Part shown: positions 20,001 to 28,578 of the stretch, one piece after another
Position numbering within the stretch: the first letter of the stretch is position 1
Layout: each line of letters opens with the position of its first letter
Notes under the pieces: generated by a model
Seen by the model: the letters and a program-made list of their open reading frames with translations, nothing else
What the model was told of the DNA's origin: nothing
The model's database searches: none
NCBI RefSeq assembly: GCF_003013695.1
Contig: NZ_CP027792.1
Coordinates: forward strand, 620,001-684,000
DNA length: 64,000 nucleotides
Origin: Pulveribacter suum
GTDB taxonomy: Bacteria; Pseudomonadota; Gammaproteobacteria; Burkholderiales; Burkholderiaceae_C
Direction of reading: 5' to 3'
Made by a program: the position numbers and the translations under genes

Positions 20001-20157
20001 GATCGGCGGGCTGATCACCTCCACGGTGCTCAGCCTGCTGGTGGTGCCGTCGGTGTTCACCTATATCGACGACCTGGAGGACTGGTTCAAGCACCGCGTG
20101 CTGCGCCGCCCGCGCCCGGCGGCGCCAGCGGCGGTGCAGCACGAGCCGGCGCGATAA
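17056..20157 (+). CDS. RND-family multidrug efflux pump (HAE1-type permease)
   Basis: The 1033-residue inner-membrane proton antiporter has the standard two-fold repeat: a first membrane segment (~15-30), a large periplasmic loop, six membrane helices from ~340, then the second repeat. The TM4 proton-relay region GILVDDAIVEVENI carries the key Asp-Asp pair; LIMLMGIATKNSILLVEY is the matching second-half element. Length is at the usual ~1030-1050. With TetR, outer-membrane factor and adaptor it forms a complete tripartite system. Substrates cannot be assigned. The subclass resembles MexF-unlike, single-pump HAE1 systems common in Burkholderiales. Confidence 0.95.
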   Translation: MNLSAWSIRNPIPAAMLFVLLTLGGLMGFRAMKVQNFPDMDLPIVIVTAALPGAAPGQLEADVARKIENAIATTQGLKHITTTLVDGVASIAAEFQLEKPVQEAVDDVRSAVSRVRSDLPADLRDPIVTKFEFTSQPIAAFAIASSKMDDESLSWFIDDTLTRRLLAVPGVGAITRVGGVTREVQVQLDPLKLQALGATAADVSRQLRQVQQESAGGRAELGGAEQPLRTLATVQTAGELAALDIALPGGRHVRLDQLARVTDTVAEPRTAALLDGKAVIGFEVTRSRGASEVEVGAGVQKALDDLRAEHPDLTLTRTVDFVQIAQDEYDSSMRLLYEGAILAVVVVWLFLRDWRATIVSAVALPLSVIPAFIGMYLLGFSINIITLLALSLVVGILVDDAIVEVENIVRHLRMGKSPYQAAMEAADEIGLAVIATTFTLIAVFLPTAFMSGIAGRFFKQFGWTASLAVFFSLVVARLLTPMMAAYLMKPLVGLEKEPRWLDTYMRASAWCIRHRILTLLGALVFFVGSIALIPLLPSGFIPADDNEQTQVTLELPPGTRLEDTRTVARMAAERAMQVGHIESVYTTIGGGSAGADPASSSAASADPRIATLTLRMAPRGERPRKQVIEQGLRDAMQDVPGVRVKVGLGGSNDKYILALASEDPQALASSAQAVERELRTIAGIGGISSTASLVRPEIAVRPDFARAADLGVTSQAIAETLRVATMGDYEQYLPKLNLAQRQIPIVVRLDDAARENLAVLSHLTVPGSRGPVRLGEIATLELAGGPAVIRRYDRSRNVNFEIELGASGLGEVKEAVHNLAAVKGLPASVRLIDVGDAEMMGELFSSFGLAMLTGVVCIYIVLVLLFKDFLQPVTILAALPLSLGGAFVALLLARQSFSMPSLIGLIMLMGIATKNSILLVEYAIMARRDRGMSRLDALLDACHKRARPIIMTTLAMGAGMLPIAFGWGGADMSFRSPMAVAVIGGLITSTVLSLLVVPSVFTYIDDLEDWFKHRVLRRPRPAAPAAVQHEPAR

Positions 20158-20319
20158 CCCTGCCCCCGGGCGGGGGTTGGCACGGACGCCGGCCGGCCCG
20201 TGCCGGCCATGGTTCAATTCTGCGGCGGGCAGATTTTTTTGCCCGGCCTGCTGGAACTTTGCCGGCAGGGCCCTATCTATGCAGCATCGCCGGGCCTGCC
20301 ATGCCGGCCTGTACGTACC

Positions 20320-20462
20320 GTGATTGAACAGGGAGAGGGTTCACACCACACCGACCGATTTGCCGTTGCGAAGCCTTCCGGGCACGGCCCGGCTGACACC
20401 CCTGGGGCGCTTCTCCTCCCTCCCTCTCTAAATTCGTTTCAGGGCGCTTCGCAACGTTTTTT
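20320..20462 (+). ncRNA. Candidate structured small RNA with U-tract terminator
   Basis: In the gene-free 380 bp between the RND pump and the GST gene, CGTTGCGAAGC (20364-20374) is perfectly complementary to GCTTCGCAACG (20446-20456), which runs straight into six Ts. The enclosed loop contains a smaller hairpin (CCGGGC/GCCCGG) and a pyrimidine tract with CTCCTCCCTCCCTC, which is anti-Shine-Dalgarno-like. GAGAGGG at 20333-20339 could alternatively pair with CCCTCTC at 20422-20428. I know no named RNA family that fits; no promoter is obvious. The call rests on the 11-bp stem plus U-tract. Confidence 0.5.
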
Positions 20463-20471
20463 ATGCCGGCC

Positions 20472-20510
20472 AAAAGCGCGCACCTCGTTGACCCGAGGGC
20501 GCGCTTTTTT
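20472..20510. terminator. Bidirectional intrinsic terminator
   Basis: AAAAGCGCGC (20472-20481) pairs perfectly with GCGCGCTTTT (20499-20508) across a 17-nt loop, followed by Ts. It lies just downstream of the GST gene on the minus strand and 10 bp after the candidate RNA on the plus strand. Confidence 0.75.
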
Positions 20511-20538
20511 CATGGGCGCAGCGGCAGCTGGGGCCGCG

Positions 20539-21162
20539 TCAGGGCTGCGGCGGGCGGGTGTCGATGAAGCTGGGGCGCTGCATCAGCTTGTCCAGCAGCC
20601 GCGCCAGCTGCGGGTATTGCACGCTCCAGGGCTGGTCGGCAAAGCGAAACTGCAGCCAGGCCAGCGCGCAGCTGGCGGCGATGTCGGCCAGGGTGAGGTG
20701 CGTGCCGCACAGCCAGGGGCGATCTCCCTGCAGGCGCTGGTCCAGCGCGGCCAGGCCGGCATGCACCTTGCCCATCTGCCGGTCCATCCAGGCGTGGCTG
20801 CGCTCGCCTTCGGTGCGGCCGGCCCAGGTGGCTTCCAGCCGCGCCAGGATGGCCGCGTCCAGCACGCCGTCGGCCAGCGCCTCCCAGGTCTTGACCTCGG
20901 CGCGCTCGCGCCCGGCCGGCGGGATCAGCCGGCCCACGGGCGAGAGCGTGTCCAGGTAGTCCACGATCACGCGCGAGTCGTAGAGTGCCTCGCCGCCTTC
21001 CAGCACCAGGCACGGCACCTTGGCCAGCGGGTTGCTCTGGCCAATGGTGGTGCCCTCGGACCACACGTCCTGCACCAGCAGCGGGCAGTCGAGCTTTTTC
21101 TCGGCCAGCACCACGCGCACCTTGCGTACGTAGGGGCTGGTCAGTGATCCGATGAGTTTCAT
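20539..21162 (-). CDS. Glutathione S-transferase family protein
   Basis: The 207-residue protein has an N-terminal thioredoxin-fold GST domain (MKLIGSLTSPYVRKVRVVLA, then the cis-Pro KVPCLVLE and glutathione-binding DSRVIVDYL) and an all-helical C-terminal domain with LTLADIAASCALAW, the conserved N-capping Asp. This resembles YibF/YfcF-type bacterial GSTs. It conjugates or reduces electrophiles with glutathione, substrate unknown. It is divergent from purB with the purB -10 box in the shared 111-bp space. Confidence 0.92.
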   Translation of the reverse strand: MKLIGSLTSPYVRKVRVVLAEKKLDCPLLVQDVWSEGTTIGQSNPLAKVPCLVLEGGEALYDSRVIVDYLDTLSPVGRLIPPAGRERAEVKTWEALADGVLDAAILARLEATWAGRTEGERSHAWMDRQMGKVHAGLAALDQRLQGDRPWLCGTHLTLADIAASCALAWLQFRFADQPWSVQYPQLARLLDKLMQRPSFIDTRPPQP

Positions 21163-21225
21163 GGCGGCAAAAAAAGGGCGAAGCGGACACGGGCCGGCGG
21201 CCCGCACGAGGGGCGCAGATTCTAG

Positions 21226-22659
<1,434 letters not shown>

Positions 22660-22681
22660 CGCCTGCGGTTTTTCAGTCTTT

Positions 22682-22726
22682 TTGGCTGCCCGCCCTTGCC
22701 TGGCAAGCGCGGGCAGCTCTCTTTTC
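22682..22726 (+). terminator. Hairpin terminator of purB built from a repeat-like palindrome (copy A4)
   Basis: GCTGCCCGC (22685-22693) pairs with GCGGGCAGC (22709-22717), and the inner CTTGCC pairs with GGCAAG, giving a 15-bp stem followed by a T-rich stretch. The sequence is a perfected palindromic version of the interspersed repeat core and also sits directly in front of the yaeQ ribosome binding site. Confidence 0.65.
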
Positions 22727-22737
22727 AGGAGTAAAAC

Positions 22738-23298
22738 GTGGCCCTCAAGTCCACCATCTTCAAGGCGAACCTCGCGATCGCCGACATCGACCACGGCTAC
22801 TACGCCGACCACAACCTGACCCTGGCGCGCCACCCCAGCGAGACCGACGAACGCATGATGGTGCGGCTTGCCGCCATGGCGCTGCAGGCGCACGAGCTGC
22901 AGGACACCTGCCGCGGCGACGGCCAGCTGGCCTTTGGCGCCGGCCTGTCCGACCCGGAGGACCCGGACGTGTCGCTGACCGACTTCACCGGCCGAAAGCG
23001 CCTGTGGATCGAGGTGGGCCAGCCCGAGGACAAGCCCCTGGCCAAGGCCTGCTCCAAGTCGGATGCGGTGATCGTCTATCCCTTCGCCCACTCGGCCGAC
23101 GTGTGGTGGAAGGGCATCCAGACCAAGCTGACGCGGCTGGACCGGCTGCAGGTCTGGCGCATCCCCGCCGAGCAGGCCCAGGCGCTGGCGCAGCTGGCCG
23201 AGCGCAGCATGCAGCTGCAGGCCACGGTGCAGGACGGCGCGCTCACCCTGAGCAGCACGGGCGGCAGCGTGGTGGTCGAGCCGCTGCGCTGGAAATAG
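22738..23298 (+). CDS. yaeQ: YaeQ family protein
   Basis: The 186-residue protein belongs to the YaeQ family, a PD-(D/E)XK-nuclease-fold family of unsettled function once linked to RfaH suppression. The opening MALKSTIFKANLAIADIDHGYY and the LWIEVGQPEDKPLAKACSKS block carry the family's conserved Glu and Lys residues of the nuclease-like fold. The start is GTG, with CAGGAG 6-11 nt upstream. It follows purB with a hairpin between them and is convergent with a small DUF2007-like gene. Confidence 0.9.
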   Translation: MALKSTIFKANLAIADIDHGYYADHNLTLARHPSETDERMMVRLAAMALQAHELQDTCRGDGQLAFGAGLSDPEDPDVSLTDFTGRKRLWIEVGQPEDKPLAKACSKSDAVIVYPFAHSADVWWKGIQTKLTRLDRLQVWRIPAEQAQALAQLAERSMQLQATVQDGALTLSSTGGSVVVEPLRWK

Positions 23299-23309
23299 AA
23301 AAAAGCAGT

Positions 23310-23355
23310 TAAAAACGGCTCTGACGCCCGTCAGTCAAGCGCTGGCAGCTACAAA
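23310..23355 (+). repeat. Interspersed ~55-bp repeat, copy A5
   Basis: Well-conserved copy: AAAAACGGCTCTGACGCCCG followed by TCAAGCGCTGGCAGCTAC. It fills the space between the convergent yaeQ and DUF2007-like genes and could act as a terminator. Confidence 0.85.
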
Positions 23356-23369
23356 AAAGAGAGCGCCAA

Positions 23370-23675
23370 TCAGGTGGGCATCATCTGACCGCAGTTCCAG
23401 CACTGCTCAAAGCCGCCTTCCACCTGCTCGCTGCAGCCCGGGCAGAACCACTGGCGCTGGGGCAGGCGCTCGAGCTCGCGCAGCAGGGCGCGGGCGCGTT
23501 CGGCGTGCTCGGGGTGTTGCAGCCACAGCTCGGGCAGGCATTCGCCCGGCGGCAGGTGGCCGGCCGCGGCGCCCAGGTGCTGGCGCTGCACGCTGGCGGG
23601 CAGGCCGGCCTCGCACAGCAGGTCGCGCCACAGCGTGGCAATCGCAATGTTGGGGGCCTGGGTCAAGCGCAGCAT
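23370..23675 (-). CDS. DUF2007-like small protein with C-terminal zinc ribbon
   Basis: The 101-residue protein starts MLRLTQAPNIAIATLWRDLL, followed by GLPASVQRQHLG, the typical DUF2007 (putative signal-transducing) layout. It ends with FCPGCSEQVEGGFEQCWNCG, two CxxC pairs forming a small zinc ribbon. Members are small cytosolic proteins with no assigned activity. It follows the DUF3717/DUF1289 gene on the same strand by 51 bp and is probably co-transcribed. Confidence 0.8.
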   Translation of the reverse strand: MLRLTQAPNIAIATLWRDLLCEAGLPASVQRQHLGAAAGHLPPGECLPELWLQHPEHAERARALLRELERLPQRQWFCPGCSEQVEGGFEQCWNCGQMMPT

Positions 23676-23726
23676 GGTGGCAGCCAGGGTAGCCGGACGG
23701 CGCCGGCGCGGCAAGCCGTGCCTGGA

Positions 23727-24158
23727 TCAGCCCGTGCGGCCCTCTGCCGCACGCTCGGCATAGCGCGTAAAGCGCAGCGCCGTGCCGCGCTGCGTGATGC
23801 GCTGCCACACGGCGCGCTTGTGCACCGGCGTGAAGGCCAGCCAGTGCTGCACCTCGAAGAAGCTGCGCCCGCAGCCCTTGCACCATTCGTCGCCCTGGCT
23901 GGTCGAGCAGATGGCGATGCAGGGCGTGTCCGGCGTGGTGTCATACCAGGCGAGCCACGCGGCCATGGCGGACGGGGGCAGGGCGGTCTCGGGCAGCTGC
24001 TGCACGCCCGCCCAGACCATGCGGCCATAGACCTCGGCCAGCGCCTCCAGCTCGGGCGCCAGGCGCGCACCGGCGCCCGCCGGGGCGCGCTCGCGCCAGA
24101 AGTTGATGGCGGCTTCGATGTCGGTGATGTGCAGGGCGGGGGGCGCGGTATCGGTCAT
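23727..24158 (-). CDS. DUF3717 and DUF1289 domain protein
   Basis: The 143-residue protein joins a DUF3717 segment (LHITDIEAAINFWRER, residues ~9-70) to a DUF1289 segment with the Cys motif CIAICSTSQGDEWCKGCGRS (~85-105), which probably binds a metal. DUF3717 is essentially restricted to Burkholderiales, which supports the taxonomic placement. Function is unknown. It is divergent from terC, separated by the Mn2+ riboswitch leader. Confidence 0.85.
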   Translation of the reverse strand: MTDTAPPALHITDIEAAINFWRERAPAGAGARLAPELEALAEVYGRMVWAGVQQLPETALPPSAMAAWLAWYDTTPDTPCIAICSTSQGDEWCKGCGRSFFEVQHWLAFTPVHKRAVWQRITQRGTALRFTRYAERAAEGRTG

Positions 24159-24217
24159 GGCGGCAGCCCCCGATCATAGGCAGCCAGCCCGGCCGGGAGC
24201 CCGTTTTGTGTTCCAAT

Positions 24218-24367
24218 GGCGCCCTTCAAGGGGGAGTAGCTCCCCGCTCGTGCCGCCCCGCCAGGGTGCAGCACAGGCGGACTGGCAGGTCGTCAGGACG
24301 AAGCCCGCGGGCTTCCGGCGTGCCAGGGCGCTGCGCACGCGCGCGCCGGGCAAGACCTTTGGGCGCC
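24218..24367 (+). promoter_or_regulatory. yybP-ykoY (manganese) riboswitch upstream of terC
   Basis: The aptamer is recognised by its two signature loops: GGGGAGTAGC in the 5' arm (24231-24240) and GGCAAGACCTTTG in the 3' arm (24348-24361). A P1 stem GGCGCCC (24218-24224) pairs with GGGCGCC (24361-24367). The family senses Mn2+ and commonly precedes TerC/Alx-type membrane proteins, exactly as here, 137 bp before the start codon. The expression platform is not obvious; the region between aptamer and gene is GC-rich and could occlude the start site. Confidence 0.88.
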
Positions 24368-24504
24368 TGGGTGCGCGCGCCGCCAATGCTGCGGCGCGCC
24401 ATGCTGTTGGCTGGCTCAAAGCGTTGCCCCTTGGCTCCAAGGCGCGCGCCGGCGCCGTCCACGGGTCCCAGGCATGACGACAATGCACTTTGAGGTACCC
24501 CTGC

Positions 24505-25272
24505 ATGGACTTGGACTTTCTCACCCACACCCCGTTCTGGATCGCGCTCGGCCAGATCATCATCATCGACATCCTGCTGGGCGGCGACAACGCGGTCGTG
24601 ATCGCGCTGGCCTGCCGCAAGCTGCCGCCCGCGCAACGCACCAAGGGCATCATCTGGGGCACGGTGGGCGCCATTGCGCTGCGCGTGGTGCTCATCATCT
24701 TCGCCATGCAGCTGCTGAACCTGCCGGCGCTGAAAGTGGTGGGCGCGCTCTTGCTGGTGTGGATCGGCGTGAAGCTGATCGCCCCCGAAGAAGACGGGCA
24801 CGACAACATCCAGGGCAGCGACAAGCTGCTGGCGGCCATCAAGACCATCATCGTGGCCGACCTGGTCATGAGCGTGGACAACGTCATCGCCATCGCCGGC
24901 GCGGCGCAAAGCTCGGGCGCGCACCAGACGCTGCTGGTGGTGCTGGGCCTGCTGATCTCGGTGCCCATCATCGTCTGGGGCTCGCAGCTGGTCATCCGGC
25001 TGATGGAGCGCTTTCCGCTGGTCATCGTCGCTGGCGGCATGCTGCTGGGCTGGATCGCCGGCGGCATGCTCGCCACCGACCCGCTGTTCGTCAACCACCA
25101 GGAATGGCTGTGGGCGCCCAAGTGGGGCACGGCCGACGGCGTGGGCCACGCGCAGCTGCCGCGCGCCATCTACTGGTCGGCGCACCTGGCCGGCGCGCTG
25201 CTGGTGCTGGCCCTGGGCAAGGCGGTGGCGGCCCGCCGCGCCCGCACCCCGGCAAGCCCCCCGCAGGGCTGA
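24505..25272 (+). CDS. TerC/Alx-family integral membrane protein (manganese-responsive)
   Basis: The 255-residue protein is a TerC-family membrane protein with about seven helices. The two repeated family motifs are visible: DILLGGDNAVVIALA and VADLVMSVDNVIAIAG, each carrying the conserved intramembrane Asp-Asn pair. Family members related to Alx export Mn2+ or help load exported metalloproteins. Because a yybP-ykoY riboswitch lies in its leader, expression is probably raised by Mn2+. The start ATG is preceded by GAGGTACCCCTGC. Confidence 0.92.
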   Translation: MDLDFLTHTPFWIALGQIIIIDILLGGDNAVVIALACRKLPPAQRTKGIIWGTVGAIALRVVLIIFAMQLLNLPALKVVGALLLVWIGVKLIAPEEDGHDNIQGSDKLLAAIKTIIVADLVMSVDNVIAIAGAAQSSGAHQTLLVVLGLLISVPIIVWGSQLVIRLMERFPLVIVAGGMLLGWIAGGMLATDPLFVNHQEWLWAPKWGTADGVGHAQLPRAIYWSAHLAGALLVLALGKAVAARRARTPASPPQG

Positions 25273-25292
25273 GTCTGGCCACGGCCCGGTGC

Positions 25293-25298
25293 TATGCT
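25293..25298 (+). promoter_or_regulatory. -10 box of holin-family-like gene, likely leaderless
   Basis: TATGCT ends 7 nt before ATG 25306 and there is no Shine-Dalgarno sequence, the same layout as purB and dacB. Confidence 0.4.
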
Positions 25299-25305
25299 GG
25301 GCCGC

Positions 25306-25659
25306 ATGAAACTGCTCTTCAAATGGTTGCTGAGCGCTGCGGCGCTGCTGTGCGTGGCCTACCTGTACAGCGGCGTGCAGGTGAGCAGCTTCGGCGCCGC
25401 CATGGTCGCGGCCTTCGTCATCGGCCTGCTGAACGTGGTGCTGCGGCCCATCCTGGTCATCCTGACGCTGCCGGCCACCATCCTCACCCTGGGCCTGTTC
25501 CTGTTCGTTATCAACGCGCTGATGTTCTGGGCGGCTTCGGGGCTGCTCAGCGGCTTTCACGTGGCGGGCTTTGGCGCGGCGCTGCTGGGCTCGCTGCTGT
25601 ACTCGCTGATCGGGCTGGTGATCGAGTCAGCGCTCGGCGGCCTGTTCGCGAAGAAGTGA
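25306..25659 (+). CDS. Phage_holin_4-type (DUF360-like) small membrane protein
   Basis: The 117-residue protein has four hydrophobic segments (about 5-25, 30-50, 55-80, 88-112) and the family motif GLLNVVLRPILVILTLPATI. This chromosomal family (YvlD/holin_4_2) is named for weak similarity to holins, but there are no phage genes here and a housekeeping envelope role is more likely. Its last 33 bp overlap the 3' end of the convergent M48 metalloprotease gene. Confidence 0.88.
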   Translation: MKLLFKWLLSAAALLCVAYLYSGVQVSSFGAAMVAAFVIGLLNVVLRPILVILTLPATILTLGLFLFVINALMFWAASGLLSGFHVAGFGAALLGSLLYSLIGLVIESALGGLFAKK

Positions 25660-27171
25660 CTCCACGGCGCGCAGCCGCGTGTCGATGATCGACGCCTCGA
25701 TGTAGTCGGCCGCGCCGGCGCTCTTGCGCGCCAGGTCCTGGCCGGCTTTGAAGCGGTCCACCGCGGCGGCGTAGTCGCGCTGGGCGACCTGGGCCTCGGC
25801 CTCGGCGCGGATGGCGCGCAGGCCCTGGCCCTGCTGGCGCCACACCTGAGCCAGCAGCTGCCAGGCAGCGGCGTCCTGCGGGTGGGTGGCCACGCGGGTC
25901 TGCAGCGGGCCGGTCATGGCGGCGGCGTCGCCCGTGCGCAGCAGCGCCTGGGTGCGCAGCACCAGCTCCGGCCGGGCCACGGCGCCGGCGGCGGGCACTT
26001 CGTCCAGCTGGGCCAGGGCGGCCGCGGGGGCGCCGGCGGCCAGTTCCACTTCGGCGCCCAGCAGGCGCGCCTGGCGCGCGGCGGGGGCGTCGCCCGGTAC
26101 CGCACCCTGCAGGCCGGCCACGGCGCGGCGCGCGGCCTGCCAGTCCGACAGCTGCACGGCGCTCAAGGCGGCGGCATACCAGGCGGTGGCCCGTTCGCGC
26201 GCGGGCCGGGCGGCAAAGCCGGCGTCCTGCGGCCCAGCCAGCCATTGGCGCCAGGCGTCCTGTCCGGGGCGCATCAGCACCCGCGCCCGCGCGGCCATCA
26301 GCGCATGCTCCAGCGAGGCCGGGGCAAGGTGCGGCGCGTCGTGGGCGATGCGGCTTTGCATGTCGGCGATGCGCTGCGTGGTCAGCGGGTGGCTGCGCAG
26401 GTAGGGCCAGCTGCCGTTGTCGTTGATGCGGTTGGCCTGCTGCAGCTTGTCGAACATGCCCACGAAGCCCTGCGGCGCAAAGCCGGCGGGCTGCATCAGG
26501 CCGTAGCCGATGCGGTCGGCCTCGCGCTCCATGTCGCGCGAGAAGTTGAGCTGGTTTTGCACCGCCAGGGCCTGCCCCCCCATCATCAGCGCCTGGGCGG
26601 CGTCGGGGCTCTTGCTGGCAGCGAGGGCGCCCAGGATCAGCGCGCCGATCATCAGGGGCGTCTGCCGGCCCTGCTGGGCGATCAGCCGCGAGATGTGGCG
26701 CTGCGTGACGTGGCTGAGCTCGTGGGCCAGCACCGAGGCCAGCTCGGCCTGGGTGGCCGTCACGCCGATCAGCCCCAGGTGCAGGCCGAAGTAGCCCCCG
26801 GGCAGCGCGAAGGCGTTGACCGTGCGGTCGCGGCCCAGCAGCACCTGCCAGGCAAAGCGCTCGTCGATGTCGACGCCCAGCTCGCCACGCGCGCGGGCGG
26901 CGGCGCGCAGCGGCTCGAAGATGCCCATCACATATTCGTGCAGCACCGCGTCGTCCAGGTAGTCCGGGTCGCGGTAGAGCTCGCGGATGATGCGGTCGCC
27001 CAGCTGGCGCTCGGCCGCCGCCGTCAGCTCCAGCCCGTCGCCCAGCGTGGGCAGTGCCGCGTGGGCCGCGGGGGCAGGCGCCAGAGCAGCGCCGGTTGCT
27101 ATCAAAAGAGAAGCTGCCAGCGCGCGACCCGCTTGGGCTAGAGGCCTTTTTTGCTTGAAGTCCGGCACCAT
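25627..27171 (-). CDS. BepA-like periplasmic M48 metalloprotease with TPR region
   Basis: The 514-residue protease/chaperone is predicted to act in outer-membrane protein quality control. A signal peptide (~1-39) precedes the M48 catalytic domain with zinc motif HELSH (His150, Glu151, His154) and the third-ligand helix [11 protein letters not shown]. The C-terminal half is Ala-rich with TPR-like helical pairs, as in BepA (YfgC). Residues ~15-25 of the signal peptide lie in a partial copy of the interspersed repeat. The 3' end overlaps the convergent membrane-protein gene by 33 bp. Confidence 0.92.
   Translation of the reverse strand: MVPDFKQKRPLAQAGRALAASLLIATGAALAPAPAAHAALPTLGDGLELTAAAERQLGDRIIRELYRDPDYLDDAVLHEYVMGIFEPLRAAARARGELGVDIDERFAWQVLLGRDRTVNAFALPGGYFGLHLGLIGVTATQAELASVLAHELSHVTQRHISRLIAQQGRQTPLMIGALILGALAASKSPDAAQALMMGGQALAVQNQLNFSRDMEREADRIGYGLMQPAGFAPQGFVGMFDKLQQANRINDNGSWPYLRSHPLTTQRIADMQSRIAHDAPHLAPASLEHALMAARARVLMRPGQDAWRQWLAGPQDAGFAARPARERATAWYAAALSAVQLSDWQAARRAVAGLQGAVPGDAPAARQARLLGAEVELAAGAPAAALAQLDEVPAAGAVARPELVLRTQALLRTGDAAAMTGPLQTRVATHPQDAAAWQLLAQVWRQQGQGLRAIRAEAEAQVAQRDYAAAVDRFKAGQDLARKSAGAADYIEASIIDTRLRAVESLLREQAAER
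27097..27125 (-). repeat. Partial interspersed repeat, copy A6 (in protease signal peptide)
   Basis: CGCTGGCAGCTTCTCTTTTGATAGC on the minus strand resembles the repeat core. It encodes part of the hydrophobic core of the BepA-like signal peptide. Weakest member of the set. Confidence 0.4.
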
Positions 27172-27276
27172 GCTCCTTTCACCGACCTGCCATCACGGCC
27201 CCGTATGATGCCCGGGCCGCGCGATGGTTTCCCCGCGCGGCGCCTTTCCTCCGTTGCTGCTGCCGCTGATCCTTTC

Positions 27277-27768
27277 ATGACCGACCCGTCCCCCGCATCG
27301 CCCCTGACCCACTTCGACGCCCAGGGCCAGGCCCACATGGTGGATGTGGGCGCCAAGGCTGCCACGCACCGCGTGGCCATTGCCACGGGCCGCATCCACA
27401 TGCAGCCGGCCACGCTGGCGCTGATCGAGTCGGGCAGCGCCAAGAAGGGGGACGTGCTGGGCGTGGCGCGCATCGCCGCCATCATGGCTGCCAAGAAGAC
27501 CAGCGACCTGATCCCCCTGTGCCACCCCCTGGCCCTGACGCGGGTGGCCGTGGAGTTCGAGCTGCTGCGGGGTGCGAGCAGCGTGCAGTGCACCGCCACG
27601 GTGGAAACCGTGGGCCCCACCGGCGTGGAGATGGAAGCGCTGACGGCGGTGCAGGTCGCCCTGCTGACCATCTACGACATGTGCAAGGCGGCGGACAAGC
27701 GCATGGTGATGGAAGGCGTGCGCGTGCTGGAAAAGCACGGGGGCAAGTCGGGCAGCTGGGTGGGCTGA
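27277..27768 (+). CDS. moaC: Cyclic pyranopterin monophosphate synthase
   Basis: MoaC acts with MoaA to convert GTP to cyclic pyranopterin monophosphate in molybdenum cofactor synthesis. The 163-residue protein shows the family blocks [32 protein letters not shown] (substrate-binding His) and [17 protein letters not shown], with the catalytic lysine region in [15 protein letters not shown]. No other moa genes are in the window. The upstream neighbour is the divergent M48 protease, 105 bp away. Confidence 0.97.
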   Translation: MTDPSPASPLTHFDAQGQAHMVDVGAKAATHRVAIATGRIHMQPATLALIESGSAKKGDVLGVARIAAIMAAKKTSDLIPLCHPLALTRVAVEFELLRGASSVQCTATVETVGPTGVEMEALTAVQVALLTIYDMCKAADKRMVMEGVRVLEKHGGKSGSWVG

Positions 27769-27781
27769 GCGGCTTGGGCCT

Positions 27782-28138
27782 TCAGCAGTCCGGCGGCGCC
27801 TCGTCCGCCTGCGGCGCGGCGCGGCGCTTGCGATCCACCTGGTAGGCCGTCAGCACCCGGGTGACTACGAGGTCCAGCGCCGGGCGGGTATTGCCGTCCC
27901 GGTCGGTCCACACCTTGGGCGTGATGCTGCCGGCAACCGATAGCGCATCGCCCGCATCCAGCGCCAGCAGCGCGTCCATGGCGGCGTGGTCGAAGGCGAT
28001 GCAGTTGACGAACAGCAAGTCGCCCTCGCCGTCGCCCGCTGCTGCGCGCAGGCGCGCGGTGGCAAAGGGCTTGCCGTTGGCGCCCGTGCGCTGCTCGGGG
28101 CGGGCGTGCAGCTTGCCTGCGATGAGGGCGTCCATCAT
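27782..28138 (-). CDS. Single-strand DNA-binding-like OB-fold protein
   Basis: The 118-residue protein has an OB-fold core like bacterial SSBs: MMDALIAGKL, AT ARLRAAAGDGEGDLLFVN, then DAGDALSVAGSITPKVWTDR and a charged tail without the acidic SSB tip. Such short paralogues in Comamonadaceae may act in replication or restart, like PriB. It is separate from the canonical ssb at 44.4 kb. It is convergent with moaC (13 bp apart) and immediately downstream of tRNA-Arg on the same strand. Confidence 0.72.
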   Translation of the reverse strand: MMDALIAGKLHARPEQRTGANGKPFATARLRAAAGDGEGDLLFVNCIAFDHAAMDALLALDAGDALSVAGSITPKVWTDRDGNTRPALDLVVTRVLTAYQVDRKRRAAPQADEAPPDC

Positions 28139-28161
28139 GGGTTTTTTCCTGGGAGGGAATC

Positions 28162-28238
28162 TGGCCTGCCCGGAGGGACTCGAACCCCCGACCTATTGCT
28201 TAGAAGGCAATTGCTCTATCCGGTTGAGCTACGGGCAG
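28162..28238 (-). tRNA. tRNA-Arg (anticodon TCT), CCA encoded
   Basis: The minus strand folds as a complete cloverleaf: acceptor CTGCCCG pairs with CGGGCAG, D-stem GCTC/GAGC, anticodon loop CTTCTAA with anticodon TCT, and T-arm GGGGG-TTCGAGT-CCCTC. The 3' CCA is genome-encoded. It reads AGA (and by wobble AGG) arginine codons, which are rare in this GC-rich genome. Confidence 0.96.
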
Positions 28239-28578
28239 CAGTGGCAGGGCGGGGCCGCCCGCCAAGGGTGGGCATCATACTGCCCCGGTGTGATTGAATG
28301 GCAGGGCGCCCCGGAGATCTGGCCCCGATGTCCGTGGCGCTGATTTCTCGCCGATTGCTTCTGGGCTTGCCGGAAGTTTGTTCATGAGCCTCGCTCCAGG
28401 CCTGCTGCCGCGGCGCGAACGCTCGCGCAGCCCGGGTGCGGCACCGACGTGGTGCGCTCACGAGCAGAGGGAAGAAGAACTTGCGATCACGAGGTAAAAA
28501 CCAGAAGATGTTTCATACTCGCGCCGGTTGTATCTGCTAGTTACAGCCTACAAGACTTTTCACTCAGGGAGATTTCCT
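28239..28578. other. Gene-free stretch between tRNA-Arg and amidohydrolase
   Basis: The 340 bp contain no convincing gene, repeat copy or terminator. The only clear signal is a GGGAGA ribosome binding site 5-10 nt upstream of the amidohydrolase ATG. The region should hold promoters for both flanking genes; I cannot pick convincing -35/-10 pairs. Confidence 0.6.

Noticed and set aside
20320..20462. 6S RNA or 4.5S SRP RNA
   Set aside because: The SRP GNAR-loop consensus (GGTCAGG...GGAAGGAAGCAGCC) is missing, and the length and loop do not fit a 6S bubble.
25306..25659. Phage holin, hence a prophage
   Set aside because: No lysin, structural or integrase genes are nearby; this holin-named family is a common chromosomal membrane-protein family.
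28162..28238. tRNA-Arg as the attachment site of the accessory island
   Set aside because: No duplicated tRNA 3' end was seen at the far side and an intact amidohydrolase gene separates the tRNA from the decayed region.
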